From: Thalassotalea piscium
GTDB taxonomy: Bacteria; Pseudomonadota; Gammaproteobacteria; Enterobacterales; Alteromonadaceae
Reading direction: 5' to 3'
Assembly: GCF_030295935.1 (NCBI RefSeq)
Contig: NZ_AP027362.1
Coordinates: 1,178,001-1,242,000 of the forward strand
DNA length: 64,000 bases
In this document: piece by piece, positions 25,044 through 32,230 of the stretch
Position numbering within the stretch: position 1 is the first letter of the stretch
Layout of the letters: the number at the start of each line of letters is the position of its first letter
Position numbers and translations under genes: made by a program
The notes under the pieces: generated by a model
The model's database searches: none
What the model saw: only the letters and a program-made list of their open reading frames with translations
Told to the model about the DNA's origin: nothing

Positions 25044-25063
25044 CAAAAACGTAAACGTTTTTG
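25044..25063. terminator. Hairpin at the right flank of the IS1182-like element
   Basis: CAAAAACG and CGTTTTTG pair around TAAA. It mirrors the hairpin on the left flank and may be a terminator. Confidence 0.45.
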
Positions 25064-25138
25064 ATTGTTAAAAGAAAACAATCCAGTTAGAGTATTTTGA
25101 TTAATAAATAATATAAAAACGAGTTATTCTACAAGCTC

Positions 25139-25145
25139 GTTAGGC
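25139..25145. other. Cassette-boundary-like core site GTTAGGC
   Basis: GTTAGGC fits the attC core consensus GTTRRRY exactly and stands 16 bp before the next small gene, as at the start of an integron cassette. The rest of an attC site is not visible upstream, perhaps because of the nearby IS. Confidence 0.45.
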
Positions 25146-25160
25146 TTACAAGGAAAGTAT

Positions 25161-25472
25161 GTGCATAAATTCAGGTTTGTAGCTTTATTTATATTAATGA
25201 TCGTTGGGTGTGAGAATAAGTTACCTGAGATTAGTACTTGTTATGGAGCAATTACAGAAGGTACTATTTGGGTTTCAATATCAGCAGATAACATAATTAG
25301 TATTGGAGACTCTGTATTCTCGGAACAACTTTTAAATAAAAAATATAATGTTGTTAAACAATCGTGTAAATCAGTTGTTGTAATAGTTCAAGCAGAGCAA
25401 TTGGCTAAGCATAAAGTCGTTTACGATACTGTAAAACTTATAGAATCTCTGAACTTTAAGGTGTCACAGTAA
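25161..25472 (+). CDS. Small putative lipoprotein, cassette gene
   Basis: The 103-aa protein starts at GTG 25161 with AAGGAAAG upstream. The N-terminus FVALFILMIVGC ends in a lipobox, so it should be a lipoprotein with Cys17 lipidated. The rest is short with no known family. It begins directly after a GTTAGGC core and ends before a partial repeat shared with another cassette, which fits an integron cassette gene. Such genes are usually of unknown function. Confidence 0.65.
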   Translation: MHKFRFVALFILMIVGCENKLPEISTCYGAITEGTIWVSISADNIISIGDSVFSEQLLNKKYNVVKQSCKSVVVIVQAEQLAKHKVVYDTVKLIESLNFKVSQ

Positions 25473-25479
25473 GCCTAAA

Positions 25480-25507
25480 AATAACAAGGACAGTCGCTTA
25501 TATTTGA
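25480..25507 (+). repeat. 28-bp direct repeat, copy 1 (attC-like half)
   Basis: A perfect 28-bp sequence beginning AATAACAAGGACAGTCGC recurs at 26373-26400. The TAACAAG start after a gene stop codon resembles the 5' core of attC, but no matching 3' core is seen, so it may be a truncated attC. Confidence 0.6.
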
Positions 25508-25528
25508 TTATAAGCCCATGGAATATTC

Positions 25529-25918
25529 GTGAATAAAAAAAATCTTCGACATAAACTAGCTCTTGCAAGCTTAATCCCCGTAATGACACCAGGGTTTCTT
25601 TTTTACACTCTTGTCCACGGTTTTTACGCTAAAAGCATCGTTATTTCGATTGTACTGCTAATTGGTTTATACCTATTTAAAAGTAGTTACCATGTTTTCA
25701 AAAAGTCTGGGGGGTTTCTTAAACGTTTTACTTGGTCTGTTGCTTTAGTAAATATTTCTTGTGTAATCATGACGTTCGCACCAGAAGCAAAAAATGTGTT
25801 TGCTGGTGCTGCTCTTTTTTTGTTTACTCCGTCAATGATATTTGCGGTCAACACGCTCACCAGTAGCAAACCAGCTAGGAGAGTTGTGATGTATAGCAAA
25901 AGGGCTTATAACAAATGA
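25529..25918 (+). CDS. Small membrane protein, cassette gene
   Basis: The 129-aa protein starts at GTG 25529 and has about four hydrophobic segments (LIPVMTPGFLFYTLVHGF, SIVISIVLLIGLYLF, VALVNISCVIMTF, VFAGAALFLFTPSMIFAV). The family is unknown. Its stop codon lies inside the start of attC site 2 (TAACAAATGA), typical of integron cassettes. Codon use and AT content look like its cassette neighbours. Confidence 0.65.
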   Translation: MNKKNLRHKLALASLIPVMTPGFLFYTLVHGFYAKSIVISIVLLIGLYLFKSSYHVFKKSGGFLKRFTWSVALVNISCVIMTFAPEAKNVFAGAALFLFTPSMIFAVNTLTSSKPARRVVMYSKRAYNK

Positions 25919-26006
25919 ATTATGTCGTTCGTAAACTCACTTGGACAAATACTCGTTGGCCTTCGGCCAAAACGTTCGTATTTGCCCCATTTTCAAAGCG
26001 TTATGC
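25909..26006. other. Integron attC site 2
   Basis: It runs from TAACAAATGA to AAAGCGTTATGC. The internal block TCGTTCGTAAACTCACTTGGAC matches attC site 1 closely, and GTTGGCC-TTC-GGCCAAAAC forms the central hairpin. The 98-bp length is normal for an attC. Confidence 0.75.
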
Positions 26007-26017
26007 GAAATCAATAA

Positions 26018-26350
26018 ATGGATAAAATAACTAAATTAAAGGGCAAACTGATATCAACATCCGTAACAGGTTGGAGAGTCGCAGTAAGTACGGCGGCATT
26101 ATTTATTTTGTGTGGTAGTGGAGTAGCTGCGTTTGGTTATACTTTATTCACAATTCCAGAGCTGCAATGTCACGCTACTTTTTTTTACCTATCTATTTTT
26201 TGGTTGTTCTCAGAATTCGCCGTAATAGCGTATTTATATTGCTACAGAAATATCCCGAAATTCGCGAGGGAGGCTGTTGTAATTTCACTGCTAATAGCAA
26301 ATTGTTGGTTTATACTTTTTATTTTCGGGTTGCAAGAATGTTCAGCGTAG
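26018..26350 (+). CDS. Small membrane protein, cassette gene
   Basis: The 110-aa protein starts with ATG 12 bp after attC site 2. It has three hydrophobic stretches (AVSTAALFILCGSGVAAFGY, ATFFYLSIFWLFSEFAVIAYLY, AVVISLLIANCWFILFIF). No known family. No clear ribosome-binding site, common for cassette genes. It is followed by the second copy of a 28-bp repeat. Confidence 0.6.
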   Translation: MDKITKLKGKLISTSVTGWRVAVSTAALFILCGSGVAAFGYTLFTIPELQCHATFFYLSIFWLFSEFAVIAYLYCYRNIPKFAREAVVISLLIANCWFILFIFGLQECSA

Positions 26351-26372
26351 TATTAAAAGTAATATTAAAAGT

Positions 26373-26400
26373 AATAACAAGGACAGTCGCTTATATTTGA
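26373..26400 (+). repeat. 28-bp direct repeat, copy 2 (attC-like half)
   Basis: Identical to 25480-25507, again placed just after a cassette gene. The sequences after the two copies differ, so this is either the shared 5' part of two truncated attC sites or a recombination scar. Confidence 0.6.
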
Positions 26401-26456
26401 ATAATACAAATCACTGAACTAAGGTTAATATCTAATCAAAATTCAAAGATGGTATT

Positions 26457-26762
26457 ATGACAACAGCGAGAAAACAGTTAATTAGTTTAACCGACACCCC
26501 TTATTATCATTGTATTTCTCGTTGTGTACGCCGTGCTTTTTTGTGTGGTGAAGATAAAAATACAGGTCAGAACTTTGACCATAGAAAAGGCTGGGTAGAA
26601 GAAAAACTTCTTAGCCTAACTCAAGTGTTTGCTATTGATGTATGCGCTTACGCTGTGATGAGTAACCACACGCATACCGTACTGTATATTGATGAAGACA
26701 CCGCTAAAGGTTGGTCAACCAAAGAAGTACTTGAGCGCTGGCATCAATGTTTTTCAAATTAA
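26457..26762 (+). pseudogene. Truncated Y1/RAYT-like transposase fragment
   Basis: The 101 residues match the N-terminal part of REP-associated/IS200-like tyrosine transposases: TPYYHCISRCVRRAFLCG and the HUH motif AVMSNHTHTVL. Full-length members have about 300 aa, and the catalytic tyrosine region is missing; the frame stops after WHQCFSN and the sequence that follows shows no continuation. It is a remnant without activity. Confidence 0.8.
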
Positions 26763-26997
26763 GTTTATATTCATAATCATTGAGTTTATTTTAAGCTGTT
26801 TATTAGCTTGTATGCTGGCTTTGTTGTAGGTAATTTATTTATGGGCGAGTGTCCTTGTTATTTTTGTTATTTTGGCTGACTTTCATATGATATTTTTTAA
26901 CTTTAACCCTTCGACCTAACGGTCATAAGTAGATTTAATAACTATTTCTCTTTTTCTATTTTTTTGCTACAGTGATAAAAGTTAAATCAGTATCGAT

Positions 26998-27041
26998 GTG
27001 AGGACGACCTCACCGCTCTATTTTTTCAGGGGACGACCCCT
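26998..27041 (+). promoter_or_regulatory. Guanidine-II (mini-ykkC) riboswitch
   Basis: Two hairpins with identical ACGA loops: GTGAGG-ACGA-CCTCAC (26998-27013) and AGGGG-ACGA-CCCCT (27028-27041), 14 nt apart. This is the defining structure of the guanidine-II riboswitch, which turns on guanidine exporters. It lies 20 bp before an SMR gene, close enough to the start codon for translational control. Confidence 0.93.
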
Positions 27042-27061
27042 AAATTTAATAGAGTGTTTAT

Positions 27062-27376
27062 ATGTATTGGTTAATCTTATTTCTCGCAGGAATTTTAGAA
27101 GCTGGCTGGTTAGTTGGTATTCAAAAATCAGAATCGTTTACAAATATCCCCTATGTAATATTCGCTGTTTTTTCAATGTCGCTTAGTCTGGTTTTGTTTT
27201 CAATAGCATTAAAAGACATTCCTGTTAGCCAAGCATATCTCGTTTGGTTAGCTATAGGTGCGTCATCAATTTCGATCATAAACCATTATTTTTTTGACCA
27301 ACCACTTTCAATTCAACAATTGTTTTGCTTTTGTTTGATCTTTATTGGTGTGGCTGGTTTAAAAATGTCTAACTAA
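27062..27376 (+). CDS. gdx: SMR-family guanidinium exporter (Gdx/SugE type)
   Basis: This 104-aa, four-helix small multidrug resistance protein has the essential membrane glutamate in GILEAGW (Glu13 region) and the usual helix 3-4 pattern (VSQAYLVWLAIGASSISII). Such proteins act as dual-topology dimers exchanging guanidinium for protons in the inner membrane. The guanidine-II riboswitch directly upstream makes guanidinium the probable substrate. A single gene is present, fitting a homodimer. The ATG at 27062 follows the riboswitch closely. Confidence 0.9.
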   Translation: MYWLILFLAGILEAGWLVGIQKSESFTNIPYVIFAVFSMSLSLVLFSIALKDIPVSQAYLVWLAIGASSISIINHYFFDQPLSIQQLFCFCLIFIGVAGLKMSN

Positions 27377-27401
27377 TACAATTAATAAATTTAGGAAATA
27401 T

Positions 27402-27815
27402 ATGTCTGGTGAAAAAAACTTAGCAAAATTAATCGCGTCTATGACGCCTGTTTTAACCGAAAATGAATATGTGTTTGCTACTCTGGAGACATATGATTTT
27501 GAACAAGTGTTGTTGCTAAACCCTATAAGCACTTTTCAAGAAAAGGAAGGGTTAACCGTTATATTGACGAAAGAAAAGGCCGATGAATTTAACATTTCTT
27601 ACTCAGGTGTTTTTAAATGTATTACATTGAATGTACACTCGAGCCTTGATGCAGTTGGTTTAACCGCTGCGGTTGCTACTAAATTGACGCAATCAAATAT
27701 TAGCGCTAATGTTATTGCGGCTTACTATCATGATCATGTTTTCATTGCACTTAAAGATGCCGAACAAGCATTAGCTGACCTTAATGCACTTACTCAACAA
27801 GGCATTGCAGATTAA
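27402..27815 (+). CDS. ACT-domain-containing protein
   Basis: This 137-aa protein fits the family of small ACT-domain proteins (DUF2241 type). It has an N-terminal segment (LAKLIASMTPVLTENEYVFATL) and a C-terminal ACT fold (HSSLDAVGLTAAVATKLTQSNIS, YYHDHVFIALKDAEQAL). ACT domains often bind amino acids; the ligand is unknown. It lies 25 bp after gdx, with AGGAAATAT before the ATG, and may be cotranscribed under riboswitch control. Confidence 0.85.
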   Translation: MSGEKNLAKLIASMTPVLTENEYVFATLETYDFEQVLLLNPISTFQEKEGLTVILTKEKADEFNISYSGVFKCITLNVHSSLDAVGLTAAVATKLTQSNISANVIAAYYHDHVFIALKDAEQALADLNALTQQGIAD

Positions 27816-28163
27816 GCATAAGGCGAACTGGTTGTTGAAAGGCATTAAATACCACTGAAATATCTACTTTATCAGAAAACTGCCTTTCAAACTTAAAACC
27901 CTTATGACTGCCATGGTGGCTTAGTTGTCTAGCAGGATAAAGGTAGCTCTACGTTTTTTTAACACTGCAAGCCGCACCAAAAGCTATTGATGTTAATGTC
28001 CGCTTTCGTATCTTTGCTGTCTCTTTTGGATCGTTGGCGGGTTATACAAATTCTTTCAGGTGTAACTTAAATGTTAAATTCTATCAGCGGGTGACTTATG
28101 TCTCATTATTTGTGACACACCACATTCACTTTTTTATAAAGGAGCCAAAGTAGACACTACACT

Positions 28164-28181
28164 TGTAAGAGATCACCTACA
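28164..28181. promoter_or_regulatory. GacA/UvrY binding site upstream of sRNA 2
   Basis: TGTAAGAGATCACCTACA matches TGTAAGNNATNNCTTACA with one mismatch and lies about 170-185 bp before the predicted start of the second Csr-type sRNA, the same spacing as for copy 1. Nothing else is recognised in 27816-28163. Confidence 0.75.
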
Positions 28182-28348
28182 TTGCTGTAAGTGACTGCTC
28201 ATTTAATTGTCAGAAAAATCAATTTATTTAATTTTAATGTTTATTTATCAATTTGTTACGCTTTATTGGTTAGTATAGGTATTGTTAGTGGGTTATTTAA
28301 ATTCTTTTAATCTGTAGTATTTGAATCAAGAAAAGCTAGAATTGTTGT

Positions 28349-28617
28349 TGTCAGGAAGACATTAGTTAAGGACAACTAAGCAAATTACCTTCAGGGGTTG
28401 AAAGTATTTGTTATGCTCAATGAACAAGGAAATAAGGATAGTGCAGGAAGCACGTAATTAATAATACGGTATGGACACTAAGCTCTTTTGAGCTGTTATA
28501 AGGAACAGTATTATTTTAAATGTTGATGGATTTTGCTTAAGGATAAGCGTGAAGGAAATTGAGGCGGGTTAATGGATGACCTAAGTTAAGAAAAAGCGAC
28601 TGGATAGTCGCTTTTTT
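28349..28617 (+). ncRNA. csrC: CsrB/RsmZ-family CsrA-sequestering sRNA (copy 2)
   Basis: I count 12 GGA motifs in about 265 nt, several in hairpin loops: GTC-AGGAA-GAC, AGTT-AAGGAC-AACT, GTGC-AGGAA-GCAC and GCTTA-AGGA-TAAGC. A -10-like TAGAAT (28337-28342) is 7 nt before TGTCAGGA, the same layout as copy 1. The terminator is AAAAAGCGACT-GGAT-AGTCGCTTTTTT (28591-28617), whose loop also holds GGA. Sequence outside the motifs differs from copy 1, so they are diverged paralogues. The name csrC is by analogy. Confidence 0.85.
28591..28617 (+). terminator. Terminator of Csr-type sRNA 2
   Basis: AAAAAGCGACT and AGTCGCTTTTTT pair around GGAT, with a T run. Confidence 0.9.
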
Positions 28618-28676
28618 GCTTTTTTGAATGTCATTTATCATTTATAACTAAAACTAAAGATAGTACCTAGTGCAGT

Positions 28677-28976
28677 TTAAAAACGATAAGGTGGTAAAAA
28701 TATATCGCGTAATTTATAACCATCTAAAGTGATAACCCCTTGGTATTGGGATACACCATCCCCGCTAAATTCAAACTCAAATTTAGTTACCCAATATAAC
28801 CCTGAGCGTTTAGTAAAGTTAAGCCGGTTAGATATTCGCGCAATAGCAATAAATTGTAAATCTTCTTTTTCACAATACTTTTGTGCATGAAAACGCGCTG
28901 TTTCAGCTACTTTACGTAGATAGATAAAGTACCAAAAAATTAAACAAACGATCAGTAAAAGGTAAATGTTTTCCAT
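28677..28976 (-). CDS. DUF3301 family membrane-anchored protein
   Basis: This 99-aa protein has one N-terminal membrane helix (IYLLLIVCLIFWYFIYL) and a cytoplasmic tail with the DUF3301 pattern (ARFHAQKYCEKEDLQFI, GLYWVTKFEFEFSGDG, GYKLRDIFLPPYRF). Function unknown. It is the second gene after the DUF3549 gene, with a 1-bp gap, as commonly seen in Alteromonadales. Confidence 0.85.
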   Translation of the reverse strand: MENIYLLLIVCLIFWYFIYLRKVAETARFHAQKYCEKEDLQFIAIARISNRLNFTKRSGLYWVTKFEFEFSGDGVSQYQGVITLDGYKLRDIFLPPYRF

Positions 28977-28977
28977 A

Positions 28978-30003
28978 TTATTGTGGGCTATTAAATAAGC
29001 TTCCTATTGCTTTGGCTAAGGCGTTACTTCTTTTTTCGTCTCGCATACAAGCGAAAATTATCATGCGCAAAGAAGGCAGAGTAACAAGGTCTTTAAAGAT
29101 AGCATCAAATAATGGTGGTTTATTGTAATTTACTAAATTTTCTAGAAAGTTCATCATGTGATCTTGTTTTTGTAATGCTAGCCAATTTCTACCTGAGATA
29201 ACAATAAAAAGTTCATCGGATAGCGTTGGTTGGTTAACGATTTCCTGAACCAATGCTATCACCATTGGGTGCTCACTTGAAGAAGCTAAAGACCTTAATA
29301 AGGCTTGCTGGTGTTCAAGGTTATTAGTATGTCGATATAAGTCGGTAATACATTTAACCAAAGAAATAGGTAATTCAATATTTTCAATCGCGCAACATAA
29401 AGGGTTTAAAACTTCTATTGGTAGGTTAGCTAAAGCGTTAATTAGTATTGTTTGATGCTCAGTGTCGTTTAGACGACTGGCAAAATCACTTAAGCCTTGT
29501 ACACCTATTTGGTGCCAGTTATCCCAGCCTAACTCACCTTTGAGGTACTGATAACATTGTTCATAGTATTGGCTAGCTGCTTGGTTAAGCGCTACTTTTA
29601 ATAGGCTATTTAAGCTAGCTAACTTATATTGAGCTGGCGTAAAGTTATAAGGGTTAGCTTTTAATAACTCTTCTTGCTTTTCAGTTGGGTCAACAGTTAA
29701 GTCGGTGCCAAGTGCTTCAATAATTATTGCGATAAAATGATCTCTAGCTCCCTGATTGATAAGGCCTCGCTCATCAAGAGGTAGTTTTACAAACCATAAA
29801 AAAGGCTGCTTAGTGGTTTTTTGCCAAAATGCTAGCGCTAAATGGGCATGCCCCTGCGACGGAAAAGGGTAAGGTACTTGATTTGCTTCAATTTTAATAA
29901 ATTGCTCTTTGGATATTTTATCTATTTTTCGCCCCAGATCATAAACACGATATTGTGAGTTAGAAAGCGCAAGTAAGTCAGAAATAGTGTTAATGGTGTT
30001 CAT
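28978..30003 (-). CDS. DUF3549 family protein
   Basis: The protein (342 aa from the ATG at 30003; an in-frame TTG lies at 30030) matches the DUF3549 family: N-terminal TISDLLALSNSQYRVYDLGRKIDKIS, then FPSQGHAHLALAFWQ and PFLWFVKLPLDERGLI, followed by a helical-repeat-like C-terminal half. Function is unknown. It is co-directional with the DUF3301 gene downstream. Confidence 0.85.
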   Translation of the reverse strand: MNTINTISDLLALSNSQYRVYDLGRKIDKISKEQFIKIEANQVPYPFPSQGHAHLALAFWQKTTKQPFLWFVKLPLDERGLINQGARDHFIAIIIEALGTDLTVDPTEKQEELLKANPYNFTPAQYKLASLNSLLKVALNQAASQYYEQCYQYLKGELGWDNWHQIGVQGLSDFASRLNDTEHQTILINALANLPIEVLNPLCCAIENIELPISLVKCITDLYRHTNNLEHQQALLRSLASSSEHPMVIALVQEIVNQPTLSDELFIVISGRNWLALQKQDHMMNFLENLVNYNKPPLFDAIFKDLVTLPSLRMIIFACMRDEKRSNALAKAIGSLFNSPQ

Positions 30004-30174
30004 AGCTAGAATAGTTACTCCGTTTAGCAAGCATTATAGAGAGATTGATTTATTAACTCCACACAAAGGCCCATTTTACTTTATAATAGTGGCTTTTAAG
30101 TCTATTAATTTCTATAAATAAAATTTATACAGTAGTAATTTTTATTACTATATAAATAATGCAGTGAAAGATAC

Positions 30175-30488
30175 TAGGGCGTGTTGATCTTACGAGTACA
30201 AATTTTGTACGAATTAAACATGATTTAATTGAGGCGTAGCGAATAAAGTGTAGTATTGTACATAAATGAGCTAGACAGCTTCCGCGTCCTGCTCACGCTA
30301 AGTACCTACTTGCGTGTAAGCAACGAAAAGTAAATCATGTTTAAACGTATCCGTAGGACAGCGCCTCTTTGGTTTTTCTACGGCGTTTTTACTTATTTAT
30401 GGGGAACAACCCCATTACATAAGTTCAGCCTTGTATAAACACCAAATAAATCGCTGCAAAAATGTATAGCAAAGATCAACACGCCCTA
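30175..30488. mobile_element. MITE-like element, 314 bp
   Basis: Perfect 17-bp terminal inverted repeats TAGGGCGTGTTGATCTT (30175-30191) and its complement (30472-30488) bound a stretch with no transposase gene. The outermost TA may be the target duplication. It fills most of the gap between the DUF3549 gene and truC. Internally I see no gene. Confidence 0.75.
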
Positions 30489-30550
30489 AGATGATAACTC
30501 CTCTTACAGCCGTTACTTCAATTTAGGTTAAAGGCAAGAAGTAGTAATAA

Positions 30551-31300
30551 ATGAGTGTAATTATAAGTGAGAAACCAGCACTAACGATACTGTATCAAGA
30601 TGAGTATCTAGTTGCGGTTGATAAACCTGCAGGGCTATTTGTACATCGGAGCTTTTTAGATAAAGATGAAATTTACTTCGCACTTCAATTAGTAAGGGAT
30701 TTAGTAGGACAATATGTTTATCCATTACATCGCTTAGACCGCCCAACTTCGGGGGTTTTACTTTTTGCACTAAATGAAGATGTTGCAAGAGCAATGGGCC
30801 AGGCTTTCACTGATAAAAAAATCAACAAAACGTATTACGCACTGACAAGAGGGCACTTATTAGGAAGTAATACGGTTGATTACCCTTTGAAAGAGAAACT
30901 GGATAAAATTGGCGATAAATTCTCTAGTGCCGACAAAGCGGCACAAAGCGCGGTAACGCACTATCAATCAATTGCTTGTGCTACGCTAGCAGAGCCTTTA
31001 GGTAAATATGATAGTGTACGTTATTCGTTAATAAAGTTATTGCCTGAAACAGGTCGTCGCCATCAATTAAGGCGGCATTTAGCACACCTTAGGCATCCTA
31101 TTATTGGTGATATAAATTATGGTGATAATAAACAAAACCCATTCTTCACTAAGCGTTTTGGCTTTAAAAGGCTAATGCTAATCGCAAAAAAAGTAGGGTT
31201 TATTCATCCAGTTACAAATTTACCTATTAGCATTGAAGCTAAGTTTGACCAACAATGGCAAGATGTTTTTAACATACTGGGTTGGACAATAGCAGAGTAG
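30551..31300 (+). CDS. truC: tRNA pseudouridine(65) synthase
   Basis: A RluA-family pseudouridine synthase with the catalytic Asp in HRLDRPTSGVLLFAL (about residue 63) and the start ILYQDEYLVAVDKPAGLFVHRS typical of TruC, which modifies U65 of tRNAs. The 249-aa length fits, without an S4 domain. It is convergent with dapD. Confidence 0.9.
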   Translation: MSVIISEKPALTILYQDEYLVAVDKPAGLFVHRSFLDKDEIYFALQLVRDLVGQYVYPLHRLDRPTSGVLLFALNEDVARAMGQAFTDKKINKTYYALTRGHLLGSNTVDYPLKEKLDKIGDKFSSADKAAQSAVTHYQSIACATLAEPLGKYDSVRYSLIKLLPETGRRHQLRRHLAHLRHPIIGDINYGDNKQNPFFTKRFGFKRLMLIAKKVGFIHPVTNLPISIEAKFDQQWQDVFNILGWTIAE

Positions 31301-31372
31301 GTGGAAGTGGTGACTACTTAACCCACTTCCTTATGAATGTTATCGCGTTTTTTTAGACAAAAAGCCTAGTAA

Positions 31373-32203
31373 TTACTCATCATCAATAGAGCGTAACAAG
31401 GCATTAATACCGACTTTTGCACGTGTTTTAGCGTCTACTTTTTTTACAATAATTGCAGCGTATAAGCTATAAGTGCCGAATTTTGAGGGTAAATTTCCTG
31501 GCACAACAACTGAACCTGCCGGTACGCGACCATAATGTACTTCACCTGTTTCACGGTCAAATATACGGGTACTTTGACCAATGTATACGCCCATTGAGAT
31601 TACCGCACCTTCTTCAACAATTACACCTTCTACTATTTCAGATCGCGCACCAATAAAACAGTTATCTTCAATAATAGTAGGGCCGGCTTGCAAGGGTTCT
31701 AATACACCACCAATACCCACACCACCAGATAAATGAACGTTTTTACCTATTTGAGCACATGAACCAACAGTTGCCCAACCGTCTACCATGCAACCTTCAT
31801 CAACATAGGCACCTATATTAACGAAACTAGGCATTACCACAACATTTTTACCAATGTAACTACCTGTTCTAACAGAAGCTCCAGGCACAACACGCACACC
31901 ATCAGCCTCAAAATCTGCTTGATTATAATTACTATATTTCATCGGCACTTTATCAAAGTAGGTGCTCTCAGCGCCATCAATAACTTGGTTGTCCCAAATA
32001 CGAAAAGATAACAATACTGCTTTTTTCAACCATTGGTGAACCACCCATTCCCCTGCAATTTTTTCAGCAACGCGAGCACTGCCATCATTGAGGGCTGAAA
32101 GTGCGTCTAATATAGCTTGCTTAACTTCATCACTTACTGTTGAAGGTGTAATATTCATTCGCTCTTCAAAAGCGTGTTCAATGATATTTTGTAGCTGAGA
32201 CAT
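31373..32203 (-). CDS. dapD: Tetrahydrodipicolinate N-succinyltransferase
   Basis: DapD transfers succinyl from succinyl-CoA to tetrahydrodipicolinate in lysine and diaminopimelate biosynthesis. The 276-aa protein has a helical N-terminal domain and then left-handed beta-helix hexapeptide repeats ([25 protein letters not shown] region), ending [11 protein letters not shown]. Length equals the family norm (274 in E. coli). It is 27 bp downstream of glnD on the same strand, the map-glnD-dapD order of many gammaproteobacteria. Confidence 0.96.
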   Translation of the reverse strand: MSQLQNIIEHAFEERMNITPSTVSDEVKQAILDALSALNDGSARVAEKIAGEWVVHQWLKKAVLLSFRIWDNQVIDGAESTYFDKVPMKYSNYNQADFEADGVRVVPGASVRTGSYIGKNVVVMPSFVNIGAYVDEGCMVDGWATVGSCAQIGKNVHLSGGVGIGGVLEPLQAGPTIIEDNCFIGARSEIVEGVIVEEGAVISMGVYIGQSTRIFDRETGEVHYGRVPAGSVVVPGNLPSKFGTYSLYAAIIVKKVDAKTRAKVGINALLRSIDDE

Positions 32204-32230
32204 GATTCTATTCCTGATCTTTATAGGTAG

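Noticed and set aside
25113-25145. Full attC site at AACGAG...CTCGTTAGGC
   Set aside because: The GTTAGGC core is good, but no proper matching outer core or second inner pair could be found upstream, so only a boundary-like core is recorded.
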